Shown piece after piece: positions 33,369 through 42,283 of a stretch of 64,000 bases of DNA (its first letter is position 1; every line of letters begins with the position of its first letter). The notes below the pieces were generated by a model. The model was not told the DNA's origin and made no database searches. It worked only from the letters and a program-made list of their open reading frames with translations. A program made the translations under genes and the position numbers. Origin of the DNA: Rhizobiales bacterium 62-17 (GTDB lineage: Bacteria; Pseudomonadota; Alphaproteobacteria; Rhizobiales; Beijerinckiaceae); the NCBI GenBank assembly GCA_001898965.1, contig MKVW01000009.1, positions 1,594,479 through 1,658,478 of the forward strand. The letters run 5' to 3'.

Positions 33369-35069
33369 ATGAACTATCGCGCAGATCGGCCAACGGCCGC
33401 CGCCCAGCCTTCCGAGACGACGATCGACTTCCTGACGTCGCCCGATCGCTATCGGCACTGGAAGCTCACCGTGAACGGCGATGTCGCCGAACTCGTCATG
33501 GACGTGAACGAGAACGCGCCCCTGATGCAGGGCTATCAGCTCAAGCTCAATTCCTACGATCTGGGTGTCGACATCGAGCTGTCGGACGCGCTGCAGCGTC
33601 TGCGTTTCGAACATCCCGGCGTCAAAGTGGTGCTGCTCAAGTCGGGCAAGGACAAAGTGTTCTGCGCCGGCGCCAACATCCGCATGCTCGCTGCGGCGTC
33701 TCATGTGCACAAGGTGAACTTCTGCAAGTTCACCAACGAGACCCGCAACAGCATGGAGGATTCATCCGAGAACACCGGTCTCAAATTCCTCTGCGCCATT
33801 CGCGGAACGGCTGCCGGCGGTGGTTATGAACTGGCGCTGTCTTGCGACCACATCATTCTGTCCGACGACGGTTCATCTTCCGTCTCTCTGCCGGAAGTGC
33901 CGCTGCTGGCGGTTCTGCCGGGCACCGGCGGTCTCACCCGCGTCACCGATAAGCGCAAGGTGCGCCGCGATCGCGCCGACATTTTCTGCACGGTGGAAGA
34001 GGGCATCAAGGGCAAGCGCGCCGTCGAATGGCGCCTCGTCGATGAAGTGGTGCCGAACTCCAAGTTCGAGGCCGCCGTGCAATCGGCGGCGGCGGCACTG
34101 GCCGCCAAATCCGACCGTCCAGCCGACGAGAAGGGCATCATCTTGACGCCACTGTCGCGCGACATCGGCGCCGATCGCATCGCTTACTCCCTGGTCACGG
34201 TCGATCTCGATCGCGCGGCGCGCCGTGCCACCATCAAAGTGCTGGGCCCGCAGGATCCTGCGCCCGCCTCGGTCGCCGATGCCAAGGCGTTGGGCGCGCA
34301 ATTCTACAGCCTGCGTGTCGCCCGCGAGATGGACGACGCGATCGTCCATCTGCGGCTCAATGAACCGGAGATCGGCACCTGGGTGTTCCGCACCGAAGGC
34401 GACGCTGATCTCGTCTGCGCCTATGACCGCTTCCTGGAGCAGAACAGCAAGGATTGGTTCATCCGCGAAACCCTGCATTTCTGGAAGCGGGTGCTCAAGC
34501 GTATCGACGTTACCTCGCGCTCGCTGGTGGCTTTGATCGAAAGCGGATCGTGCTTCGCAGGTTCGCTCGCTGAAATCGCCTTCGCTTGCGACCGTTCTTA
34601 CATGTTCGCGGGCACGGTCACCGGCGGCAATCAATCCATGGCGCATATGACGCTGACGTCGTTGAATTTCGGCCAATACCCGATGTCCAATGGCCTGACG
34701 CGTCTCGAAACCCGTTTCCTCGGCGAGCCCGAAACCGTGGCGAAGGTGAAGGAGAAGATCGGCGAATCCCTCGACTCGTCCGATGCCGAACTGCTTGGCC
34801 TTGTCACCGAATCCTTCGACGAAGTCGATTGGGACGACGAAGTCCGTATCTTCCTTGAAGAGCGCACCAGCTTTTCGCCCGATGGTCTCGTTGGTCTCGA
34901 AGCCAATCTGCGTTTCGCTGGCCCCGAGACGATGGAAACCAAAATCTTCGGCCGTCTCACCGCTTGGCAAAACTGGATATTCCAGCGTCCCAATGCCGTC
35001 GGCGCCGATGGTGCGCTGAAGCGCTACGGCACGGGTCTCAAAGCCGAATACGACATCAAGCGCGTCTGA
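33369..35069 (+). CDS. boxC: 2,3-epoxybenzoyl-CoA dihydrolase (benzoyl-CoA-dihydrodiol lyase) BoxC
   Basis: A 566-residue cytosolic enzyme of the crotonase superfamily, in the size range of known BoxC (about 550). It uses two water molecules to open the ring of 2,3-epoxybenzoyl-CoA, giving 3,4-dehydroadipyl-CoA semialdehyde and formate. The sequence shows the N-terminal crotonase half (VVLLKSGKDKVFCAGANIRMLA, then GTAAGGGYELALSCDHIILSDDGSSSVSLPEV) and a second half with a related fold (LVALIESGSCFAGSLAEIAFACDRSYMF). The start follows GGGAGGG. First gene of boxC-boxB-boxA, 33 bases before boxB. Confidence 0.95.
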   Translation: MNYRADRPTAAAQPSETTIDFLTSPDRYRHWKLTVNGDVAELVMDVNENAPLMQGYQLKLNSYDLGVDIELSDALQRLRFEHPGVKVVLLKSGKDKVFCAGANIRMLAAASHVHKVNFCKFTNETRNSMEDSSENTGLKFLCAIRGTAAGGGYELALSCDHIILSDDGSSSVSLPEVPLLAVLPGTGGLTRVTDKRKVRRDRADIFCTVEEGIKGKRAVEWRLVDEVVPNSKFEAAVQSAAAALAAKSDRPADEKGIILTPLSRDIGADRIAYSLVTVDLDRAARRATIKVLGPQDPAPASVADAKALGAQFYSLRVAREMDDAIVHLRLNEPEIGTWVFRTEGDADLVCAYDRFLEQNSKDWFIRETLHFWKRVLKRIDVTSRSLVALIESGSCFAGSLAEIAFACDRSYMFAGTVTGGNQSMAHMTLTSLNFGQYPMSNGLTRLETRFLGEPETVAKVKEKIGESLDSSDAELLGLVTESFDEVDWDDEVRIFLEERTSFSPDGLVGLEANLRFAGPETMETKIFGRLTAWQNWIFQRPNAVGADGALKRYGTGLKAEYDIKRV

Positions 35070-35102
35070 CGCGTTAACGGCCTCATATTCAGGGAGCATA
35101 TC

Positions 35103-36572
35103 ATGTCGAGTTCCTCAGCAGCATTTGTCGAAGGCGCGGTGGATTATTCGACCCGGATTCCGAACAATGTCGGCCTCGTCAATGACGCGCGCGTCCTCAA
35201 GGCGATGGAGCAGTGGTATCCGAGCTACATCGATTGGTGGATGAACATGGGGCCGGACGGCTTCCAGACTTCCGACGTCTATCTGCGCACCGCGGTGTCG
35301 ATCGATCCGAAAGGATGGGCGCAGTTCGGCTATGTCAAAATGCCGGACTACCGCTGGGGCATTCTGCTGGCGCCGCAGGAAGAGAACCGGCTCGTCAATT
35401 TCGGTTCCAACAAGGGCGAGAAAGCCTGGCAGGATATTCCCGGCGAACATCGCGCCAGCCTGCGCCGGCTTGTCGTGATCCAAGGCGATACGGAACCCGC
35501 TTCCGTCGAACAGCAGCGGGCGCTCGGCGCCACCGCGCCATCGCTCTATGACATGCGCAATCTGTTCCAGGTCAATGTGGAAGAAGGCCGTCATCTGTGG
35601 GCGATGGTCTATCTGCTGCAGAAATATTTCGGCCGCGACGGCCGCGAAGAGGCCGAGGGTCTGTTGCAGCGTCGCTCCGGCGATCCCGACAAGCCGCGCA
35701 TGCTCGGCGCCTTCAACGAGGCAACGCCGGACTGGCTGTCCTTCTTCATGTTCACCTTCTTCACCGACCGTGACGGCAAGATGCAGCTCGAAAGCCTGGC
35801 GCAATCCGGCTTCGATCCGCTGTCGCGCACCTGCCGCTTCATGCTGACGGAAGAAGCGCATCACATGTTCGTCGGCGAGACCGGCGTCGGCCGCGTCATC
35901 GAGCGCACCTGCGAAGCCATGAAGGGGGCGGGGATCGACGATCCCTATGACATCGACCGCGTGCGCGCCCTGGGCGTCATCGATCTGCCGACCATTCAGA
36001 AGAAAGCCAATCTGCACTTCTCGCTGTCGCTCGATCTGTTCGGTTCGGAAATTTCGACCAATGCCGCCAATTTCTACAATGCCGGCCTAAAAGGCCGGTT
36101 CATGGAAACCAAGATCGACGACGATCACGTTCTGACCAATGCGACCTATTCGGTTCTGAAATATGTTGATGGCCAGATCCGCTATATCGATGAGCCGGCC
36201 TTGACCGCGCTCAACATGCGCCTGCGCGACGATTACGCCAAGGATTGCCAGGGCGGTGTCAATCGCTGGAACAAGGTCATCGAGAAATACGGCATCGACT
36301 TCAAACTGACCTTGCCGTCCGTCGCCTTCAACCGGCAGATCGGTGAATTCCGCAGCGTTCATACGTCGCCGGAAGCGCAGATCCTCAGCGACGAGGAATG
36401 GATTAAGAATCGCGACAAATGGCTGCCGTCATCGGACGATGGCGCCTTCATCCATACTTTGATGAAGCCGTGCTGGGAAAAGGGCCAATACGCCTCGTGG
36501 ATTTCGGCGCCGAAGGTTGGCGTCGACGGAAAGCCGGGTGATTTTGAATATGTCGCGATCCATCGCGGCTGA
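35103..36572 (+). CDS. boxB: Benzoyl-CoA 2,3-epoxidase, oxygenase subunit BoxB
   Basis: A 489-residue diiron oxygenase component that inserts one oxygen atom of O2 into benzoyl-CoA, forming the 2,3-epoxide. The two E-x-x-H iron-binding pairs are visible: residues 160-164 (EEGRH) and 250-254 (EEAHH). A third acidic ligand region is DTEPAS near 130. This ferritin-like helix arrangement matches Azoarcus evansii BoxB (473 residues) apart from small extensions. Start after AGGGAG. It works with the reductase BoxA, encoded 61 bases downstream, and the product goes to BoxC. Confidence 0.96.
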   Translation: MSSSSAAFVEGAVDYSTRIPNNVGLVNDARVLKAMEQWYPSYIDWWMNMGPDGFQTSDVYLRTAVSIDPKGWAQFGYVKMPDYRWGILLAPQEENRLVNFGSNKGEKAWQDIPGEHRASLRRLVVIQGDTEPASVEQQRALGATAPSLYDMRNLFQVNVEEGRHLWAMVYLLQKYFGRDGREEAEGLLQRRSGDPDKPRMLGAFNEATPDWLSFFMFTFFTDRDGKMQLESLAQSGFDPLSRTCRFMLTEEAHHMFVGETGVGRVIERTCEAMKGAGIDDPYDIDRVRALGVIDLPTIQKKANLHFSLSLDLFGSEISTNAANFYNAGLKGRFMETKIDDDHVLTNATYSVLKYVDGQIRYIDEPALTALNMRLRDDYAKDCQGGVNRWNKVIEKYGIDFKLTLPSVAFNRQIGEFRSVHTSPEAQILSDEEWIKNRDKWLPSSDDGAFIHTLMKPCWEKGQYASWISAPKVGVDGKPGDFEYVAIHRG

Positions 36573-36633
36573 ATAGGGCTCCGCCAAGGCCGTGGGCTCA
36601 GCCCGCGGCCGATCACGTGGAGGAGGAACGCGC

Positions 36634-37842
36634 ATGCCAGAGGATGTGGTTTCGTCGGAGCTGCGCAAGCAGCACCTTATCGACCCTGAGATCTGCATCA
36701 GGTGCAACACCTGCGAGGCCACTTGCCCCGTGGGCGCTGTGACGCATGACGACAACAACTATGTCGTCGATGCGGAGAAGTGCAATTTCTGCCTTGATTG
36801 CATCGCGCCATGCCCGACCGGCTCGATCGACAACTGGCGCGTCGTGCGCGCGGCCTGGTCTCTCGAAGATCAATTGGGTTGGAATGAACTGCCGCCGCAA
36901 GAGGACATTGCCGGCGATACCAGCCAACTGACCGGCGATGCGGTCGAGGATGAGATCGAGGCGCTGCTTGCCACCGCCCATGCAGGCGCCGGTGGTAAGG
37001 TCGGGCCGCCGGAATCGGCGGCGAAGCCGGCGGTCAATCTGTTCCGGCGGCCGAAGCCCGCCATTGCGGTGGTGCAGGGCAATTATCGCATCACGGCGCC
37101 GGACACCGAAAGCGATGTCCGCCATATCGTGCTCGGCTTTGGCGACACGCCGTTCCCCGTGCTGGAAGGCCAGTCGATCGGCATCGTGCCGCCGGGTACA
37201 CGCGCCGACGGCAAGCCGCATGATGTGCGTCTCTATTCCATTGCTTCGGCCCGCGACGGCGAAAAACGCAGCGCCAACAATCTGGCGCTCACGGTGAAGC
37301 GCGTTCCTGGCGGTGTCGGCTCCAACTACGTCTGTGATCTCAAGATCGGCGACAAAGTGCAGGTGACCGGACCATTCGGCGCCACCTTCCTGATGCCCAA
37401 TGCCCATGATGCCAATGTCATTATGATTTGCACGGGCACGGGATCGGCGCCGTTCCGCGCCTTCACCGAGCAACGCCGCCGCACGGGTCAGAACGCGACC
37501 GGCAAATTCGTGCTGCTCTTCGGCGCGCGCACGCCGCAGGAGCTGCCTTACTTCGGCCCTCTGCAAAAGGTGCCGGATTCGCTTCTGGAGAAGCATCTCG
37601 TCTTTTCCCGCGTGCCAGGCAGCGACAAGGAATATGTGCAGGATCGCATCCGCCGGGAGGCGGCGGATATGGGCGCGCTTCTGCAATCCCCCAAAACCCA
37701 TATCTTCATCTGCGGCCTGAAGGGCATGGAGGCAGGCGTCGACGAGGCTTTGGCCGATGTCTGCCGCAAGCACCGGCTCGATTGGACGGCATTGAAACCG
37801 GATATGCGCGCGCAAGGTAGGTTCCATGTTGAAACCTATTGA
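36634..37842 (+). CDS. boxA: Benzoyl-CoA 2,3-epoxidase, reductase subunit BoxA
   Basis: A 402-residue iron-sulfur flavoprotein that passes electrons from NADPH to BoxB. The N-terminus has two 4Fe-4S motifs (CIRCNTCEATCP at about 22-33 and CNFCLDCIAPCP at about 51-62). The rest is a ferredoxin-NADP reductase domain: FAD motif RLYSIAS, glycine motif ICTGTGSAPFRAFTEQRR for NADP, and C-terminal HVETY typical of the family. The ATG at 36634 follows GGAGGAGG; an upstream ATG has no family residues. It overlaps the thioesterase gene by 17 bases. Confidence 0.95.
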   Translation: MPEDVVSSELRKQHLIDPEICIRCNTCEATCPVGAVTHDDNNYVVDAEKCNFCLDCIAPCPTGSIDNWRVVRAAWSLEDQLGWNELPPQEDIAGDTSQLTGDAVEDEIEALLATAHAGAGGKVGPPESAAKPAVNLFRRPKPAIAVVQGNYRITAPDTESDVRHIVLGFGDTPFPVLEGQSIGIVPPGTRADGKPHDVRLYSIASARDGEKRSANNLALTVKRVPGGVGSNYVCDLKIGDKVQVTGPFGATFLMPNAHDANVIMICTGTGSAPFRAFTEQRRRTGQNATGKFVLLFGARTPQELPYFGPLQKVPDSLLEKHLVFSRVPGSDKEYVQDRIRREAADMGALLQSPKTHIFICGLKGMEAGVDEALADVCRKHRLDWTALKPDMRAQGRFHVETY

Positions 37843-38290
37843 GCAGGACGCGCCGCCGCGCCCCTTCGTCCATGCCATCGCGCCCTATTGGGCCGACGCC
37901 GATCCCGCCGGCATCGTCTATACGGCGCGCTTCACCGACTATGCCCTGCGCGCCATCGACGCCTGGATGATCGATCGCATCGGCGCGGGCTTCTATGTGA
38001 TGAACACCACATGGGGCATTGGCACGCCTTTCGTTCATACGGAATGCGATCTGCGCGCGCCGGCGCGGCCGGGCGAAAATCTCAACATTTCGGTTTCCGT
38101 CGAACGTCTCGGCAAGACGTCGATCACGTTCGCGGTGCAAGGCCATGGTGCCCAACGTGGCCTGCTGCATTTCGAGGGGCGTTTCATCTGCGTATGCGTG
38201 AGTTCACTGGAGGAGAACGTCGAGGTGCAACCGATCGCGCTCGATATACGTATTCGATCGGCCGCCGAGGCGGAACTGAGGGTTACCTGA
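37826..38290 (+). CDS. Hotdog-fold acyl-CoA thioesterase (4-hydroxybenzoyl-CoA thioesterase type)
   Basis: A 154-residue hotdog-fold protein. The catalytic motif DADPAGIVYTARFTDYA at about 24-40 includes Asp26, equivalent to Asp17 of Pseudomonas 4-hydroxybenzoyl-CoA thioesterase. It would hydrolyse aromatic CoA thioesters. In an oxidative benzoyl-CoA pathway such an enzyme can recycle CoA from dead-end products such as non-productive epoxides or hydroxybenzoyl-CoA. A 17-base overlap with boxA makes it the fourth box operon gene. Confidence 0.9.
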   Translation: MLKPIEQDAPPRPFVHAIAPYWADADPAGIVYTARFTDYALRAIDAWMIDRIGAGFYVMNTTWGIGTPFVHTECDLRAPARPGENLNISVSVERLGKTSITFAVQGHGAQRGLLHFEGRFICVCVSSLEENVEVQPIALDIRIRSAAEAELRVT

Positions 38291-38327
38291 AACGGACCAT
38301 GTAACGATCAATCGAGGAGGGGAAAGC

Positions 38328-39512
38328 ATGCTCAATCATGGGTCTATCAATCGTCGCCGCCTGCTTCGCGTCGGTGGCGGTTCACTTGTCGCGGCCACGA
38401 TTCCGACGACTTGGGCCATCGCGCAGGCCAAGCCCGTCAAGGTCGGCCTGATGCTGCCCTATTCGGGCACGTTCGCGCAGCTTGGCGAAAACATCACCCA
38501 TGCGGTCGAAATGCTGGTCGCCGAAAAGGGCGGCACTTTGGGCGGCCGTCCCGTTCAGTTTGTGCGCCTCGACGATGAATCAAAGCCCGAAGCGGGGCCG
38601 CAGAATGCCGAGCGCCTGGTCAAGAAAGACAATGTCGATGTGTTGATCGGCACGGTCCATTCCGGCGTGCAGATGGGCATTCACAAAGTGGTGCGCGAAA
38701 GCGGCACGCTGACGATCATTCCCAATGCCGGCAATAACGATGTGACGCGCAGCCTGTGCGCCCGCAACGTCTTCCGCACGTCCTTCACCAATTGGCAGCC
38801 GGCCTATGGCATGGGTCTCGCTTTGGCGAAGAAAGGCGTCAAACGCGCCGCCTTTATCACCTGGGATTATGCGGCGGGCCAGGAATCAGGCGCGGGCTTC
38901 AAGGAGGGGTTCGAGAAGGGCGGCGGCACGTTCGTGCGCATGCTGACCTTGAATTTTCCAGAAACCAATTTCCAGCCGCTATTGGCGCAGGTTCCCGGTC
39001 TCGATGTCGATGCGATCGGCGCCTTCTTTGCCGGCGGCGGTGCGGTGCAGTTCGTCAAGGAATATGCGGCCGCGCAGCTCAAGCCGGCTCTGTGCGGCGC
39101 GGGCTTTCTCACTGAAGGCACATTGCCGGCGCAGGGCAAGGCGGCCGAGGGCATCGAGACAGCGCTGCACTATGGCGACAATCTCACCGGCGCCAAGAAC
39201 GAAGCCTTCATGAAGGCCTTCCGCGCCAAGGCGGGCCGCGATGCGGATGTTTATGCGGTGCAGGGCTATGATGCCGCGCAATTGCTTGCCGCCGGTCTGG
39301 ACGCTGTGAAAGGTGATCTCGACAACGAGGCCGGCCTTTACAAGGCGATGCGCGGTGCGAAGCTTGAAAGCCCGCGTGGCCCGATTTCCTTCTCGGATTC
39401 GCAGAACGTCATCCAGAACATCTATCTGCGTCGCGTCGAGAATGGGCTGAACAAAGTGGTCGGCGTCGCTGTCGAATCGCTCGCCGATCCTGGCACCGGT
39501 TGCAAAATGTGA
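38328..39512 (+). CDS. HAAT (branched-chain/aromatic) ABC substrate-binding protein, Tat-type signal
   Basis: A 394-residue periplasmic binding protein of the LivJ/LivK family, with KVGLMLPYSGTFAQLGENI, DVLIGTVHSG and AAGQESGAGFKEGFEKGGG. The N-terminus SINRRRLLRVGGGSLVAATIPTTWAIAQA has a twin-arginine look (RRRLL) rather than a plain Sec signal. The ATG follows GAGGAGGGG. It starts the importer 38328-42989, between the box genes and benzoate-CoA ligase, so benzoate or a related aromatic acid is the probable ligand. A hairpin at 39522-39545 separates it from the permease genes, which usually allows higher expression of the binding protein. Confidence 0.92.
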   Translation: MLNHGSINRRRLLRVGGGSLVAATIPTTWAIAQAKPVKVGLMLPYSGTFAQLGENITHAVEMLVAEKGGTLGGRPVQFVRLDDESKPEAGPQNAERLVKKDNVDVLIGTVHSGVQMGIHKVVRESGTLTIIPNAGNNDVTRSLCARNVFRTSFTNWQPAYGMGLALAKKGVKRAAFITWDYAAGQESGAGFKEGFEKGGGTFVRMLTLNFPETNFQPLLAQVPGLDVDAIGAFFAGGGAVQFVKEYAAAQLKPALCGAGFLTEGTLPAQGKAAEGIETALHYGDNLTGAKNEAFMKAFRAKAGRDADVYAVQGYDAAQLLAAGLDAVKGDLDNEAGLYKAMRGAKLESPRGPISFSDSQNVIQNIYLRRVENGLNKVVGVAVESLADPGTGCKM

Positions 39513-39521
39513 ATGAAACGG

Positions 39522-39545
39522 CCGGCTGCGCGCAATCGCAGCCGG
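39522..39545 (+). terminator. Intercistronic hairpin after binding-protein gene
   Basis: Stem CCGGCTGCG (39522-39530) and CGCAGCCGG (39537-39545) with a 6-base loop and no T-run. Such hairpins behind binding-protein genes protect the upstream mRNA or give partial termination. Confidence 0.6.
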
Positions 39546-39574
39546 TCCTGTCCTCGCTCGAATGAAGGACTGTC

Positions 39575-40477
39575 ATGAGCGCCGCTTTGCTCTCGCAGCT
39601 TTTGAACGGCCTGCAATATGGGCTGTTGCTCTTTTTGATCGCCAGCGGTTTGACGCTGGTTTTTGGCGTGCTGGGGATCATCAATCTCGCGCACGGCAGC
39701 CTGTTCATGATCGGCGCCTATATCGTCTTCTTCGTCGTCAGCAAGGTCGGCTCGCTGTGGATCGCCATTCCGGTGGCGGTGATCTGCGGTCTGGCGCTTG
39801 GCGCACTTCTGGAACGCTTTCTGTTCCGTCATTTCTACGATCGCGAACATCTCGATCAGGTGCTGCTCACCTTCGCGCTGATCCTGATCTTCGAGGAAGT
39901 GCGCTCGCTGCTCGTTGGCAATGATTTCCATTCCGTGCCCGTGCCGGCCATTCTCGATTTCTCGGTGCCCATCACCGGCACGTTCAGCTATGCCGCCTAT
40001 AGGCTCTTCGTCATCGCCATGTGCCTGGTCGTGGCTGCGGTTCTTTTCTATTGGATCGAGCGTACCAAAATGGGCGCGATCATCCGTGCGGCGGCGGAGA
40101 AACCGGAGATCGTCGATATTCTTGGCATCGATGCACGCCGCATCCATCTCGTCGTCTTCGCCGTCGGCGCCGCCTTGGCGGTGATGGCCGGCGGATTGGC
40201 CGCGCCGCTCACCTCGGTTTATCCCAACATGGGCTCGGGCCTGCTCATCATTTCCTTCGTCGTCGTGGTGGTTGGCGGTCTTGGTTCCGTCAGCGGCGCT
40301 TTCTGGGCGGCTTTGCTCATCGGCCTCATCGACACGTTAGGCAAAGCTTATGGCTCGTCCCTGGTCAGCCTTCCTCTTGGTCAGGTTCTTGCGGCGCTCG
40401 CCTCCATGTCGGTCTATATTGTGATGGTCGCCATTCTTCTGTTCCGGCCCACGGGGCTGTTCGGGAGGCGGGCATGA
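39575..40477 (+). CDS. livH: HAAT ABC transporter permease LivH-type
   Basis: A 300-residue inner-membrane permease of the LivH group with about eight hydrophobic segments and the conserved N-terminal QLLNGLQYGLLLFLIASGLTLVFGVLGIINLAHGSL. The C-terminal VVVVVGGLGSVSGAFWAALLIGL is the family signature. Start after GAAGGA; its stop overlaps the LivM start (ATGA). It pairs with LivM to form the channel of the importer next to benzoate-CoA ligase. Confidence 0.93.
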   Translation: MSAALLSQLLNGLQYGLLLFLIASGLTLVFGVLGIINLAHGSLFMIGAYIVFFVVSKVGSLWIAIPVAVICGLALGALLERFLFRHFYDREHLDQVLLTFALILIFEEVRSLLVGNDFHSVPVPAILDFSVPITGTFSYAAYRLFVIAMCLVVAAVLFYWIERTKMGAIIRAAAEKPEIVDILGIDARRIHLVVFAVGAALAVMAGGLAAPLTSVYPNMGSGLLIISFVVVVVGGLGSVSGAFWAALLIGLIDTLGKAYGSSLVSLPLGQVLAALASMSVYIVMVAILLFRPTGLFGRRA

Positions 40478-41532
40478 GTTCATCGCATATGTTGCCGCAG
40501 TCCTGGATCGGCTGGTGCGCGCTCGCCGTCGGCGCGCTGGTGCTTGCCATTCTGCCGTTTTACGTGCCGTCTTATTATGTCGGCCTGACCACCGTTGCGA
40601 TGATCGCCGCCATGCTGGCGCTGAGCGTGCATCTGTTGGTGGGCGGCGCAGGCATGGTCAGTCTCTGCCACGGCGCTTTCTATGGCGTCGGCGCCTATAC
40701 GGTTTTCTTCCTCTCGCCGGAGGGCTCGCCCCAGCCGACATGGCTCACTCTGCCGGCGGCCATGCTCGTTTCCGGCCTTTGCGCTTTAGTCGTCGGCGCG
40801 CTGTCGATCCGCACCAAGGGGTTCTTCTTTCTGATGGTGACTTTGGCCTTCGGTCAGATGCTGTTCACCGTCCTGCATGACACCAAGCTCGGTGGTGGCA
40901 CCGACGGCGCCTATCTCGCCAAGCCGATCCTCTCGCTGTTCGGTTATACGTTCGATCCGATGTCGCTGCCCCGCAGCCAGCGTTCATTTCCGGCCTATTA
41001 CGTGGCGCTCGGCCAGCTCGTCGTGACCTATCTGGCGCTGGCTTTCCTGTTGCGCTCGCTGTTCGGTCGCGTGTTGCATGGCATCAAGCTGAACGAACAC
41101 CGCATGGAGGCGCTGGGTTACAATACCGGCCTCTACAAGCTCGGCGCTTTCACCATCGCCGGCGTGTTTGCGGGCGCCGCCGGTCACATGTGGAGCTTGC
41201 AGTCGGGCTTCGTCAATCCGGAGCTTCTGGCCTGGCATAAATCGGCCGAGGCTTTGTTGATGATCCTACTTGGCGGCATCAATTCGCTGGCTGGCGCCAT
41301 TATCGGCGCTTTCGCCTTCACGGCCCTGGGTGAAGTGGCGCTGAGCCTCACCGATCGCAAGCTGCTAGTCCAAGGCCTGGTCGTTCTGCTTGCGGTGATC
41401 GTCCTGCGTCACGGCATTGCCGGCATTCGCTTGCGCGATCCGCGCCGATGGCTGCAATCGATCCGATCATCGGGCAAATGGCCGAACCTGACCGTTCGCA
41501 AGCCCGTGCAGGAGGCGCGTCAAAATGATTGA
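40474..41532 (+). CDS. livM: HAAT ABC transporter permease LivM-type
   Basis: A 352-residue permease with about nine hydrophobic segments. Family landmarks are GAGMVSLCHGAFYGVGAYTVFF, TKGFFFLMVTLAFGQMLF and the cytoplasmic coupling loop LNEHRMEALGYNTGLYKLGAFTIAGVFAGAAGHMWS. Length is normal, unlike the second LivM at 48675. It overlaps LivH by 4 and LivG by 8 bases, so the genes are translationally coupled. Confidence 0.93.
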   Translation: MSSSHMLPQSWIGWCALAVGALVLAILPFYVPSYYVGLTTVAMIAAMLALSVHLLVGGAGMVSLCHGAFYGVGAYTVFFLSPEGSPQPTWLTLPAAMLVSGLCALVVGALSIRTKGFFFLMVTLAFGQMLFTVLHDTKLGGGTDGAYLAKPILSLFGYTFDPMSLPRSQRSFPAYYVALGQLVVTYLALAFLLRSLFGRVLHGIKLNEHRMEALGYNTGLYKLGAFTIAGVFAGAAGHMWSLQSGFVNPELLAWHKSAEALLMILLGGINSLAGAIIGAFAFTALGEVALSLTDRKLLVQGLVVLLAVIVLRHGIAGIRLRDPRRWLQSIRSSGKWPNLTVRKPVQEARQND

Positions 41533-42283
41533 TCAGCCGATCCTGCAAACGGAGGATGTCTCGCGCCGTTTCGGCGGTTTGTTCGCCGTTCGCAATGTCA
41601 CCTTCGCGCTCGCCCCGCGCGGCCTGCATGCGGTGATCGGGCCGAACGGCGCCGGTAAGTCGACCTTTGTCAATCTGCTCTCCGGTCAGGTGCAACCCTC
41701 CGCCGGTCGCATTCTGTTGCGCGGGCAGGATGTCTCGGGCCTGCCGGCCTGGCGGTTTCCGCATCTGGGCGTGACGCGATCGTTTCAGCGCACCAATATT
41801 TTCAAATCCTTCTCCGTCCATGAGAATGTCCGCCTGGCTGCCCAGGCGACGCGGGTCTTCGGCAAGGACATTTTCTCGACGGTGCGTCGCACGGCGCATT
41901 TGAACGATGTCGCCGATCGGGCGATCGAGCGCGTCGGCCTGGCTGATCAGCGCGAGACGATCGCCGGCATTTTGAGCCATGGCGCGCAACGCCAGCTTGA
42001 AATCGCCATGACGCTGGCCGTCGAGCCACAGATCATCCTGCTCGATGAGCCGTTGGCCGGCATGGGGCAAGATGAGAGCGAGCGCATGGCGGCGCTGATG
42101 GGTGGCCTGGCGGAGGATCATGCGGTCCTGCTGATCGAACATGACATGGATTTCGTTTTTCAGGTCGCAGACCGCATGACGGTGCTGGTCGAAGGCAAAA
42201 TCCTCGCGACCGGAACGCCAGAAGAAATCCGGCGCAACGCGGCGGTGCAGGCGGCATATCTGGGGGACAACGATGTCCACTAA
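41525..42283 (+). CDS. livG: HAAT ABC transporter ATPase LivG-type
   Basis: A 252-residue ATPase. Walker A GPNGAGKST near residue 38, family LTRSFQRTNIFKSFSV region, a signature present as LSHGAQRQLEIAMTLA (G and H where LSGGQ is usual), and Walker B IILLDEPLAGMGQDE. The altered signature LSHGAQR is common in LivG proteins. It overlaps LivF by 11 bases. It works with LivF to drive uptake. Confidence 0.92.
   Translation: MIDQPILQTEDVSRRFGGLFAVRNVTFALAPRGLHAVIGPNGAGKSTFVNLLSGQVQPSAGRILLRGQDVSGLPAWRFPHLGVTRSFQRTNIFKSFSVHENVRLAAQATRVFGKDIFSTVRRTAHLNDVADRAIERVGLADQRETIAGILSHGAQRQLEIAMTLAVEPQIILLDEPLAGMGQDESERMAALMGGLAEDHAVLLIEHDMDFVFQVADRMTVLVEGKILATGTPEEIRRNAAVQAAYLGDNDVH

Noticed and set aside
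36613-37878. A 421-codon antisense frame opposite boxA
   Set aside because: Shadow of boxA; no ribosome binding site and no domain resemblance.
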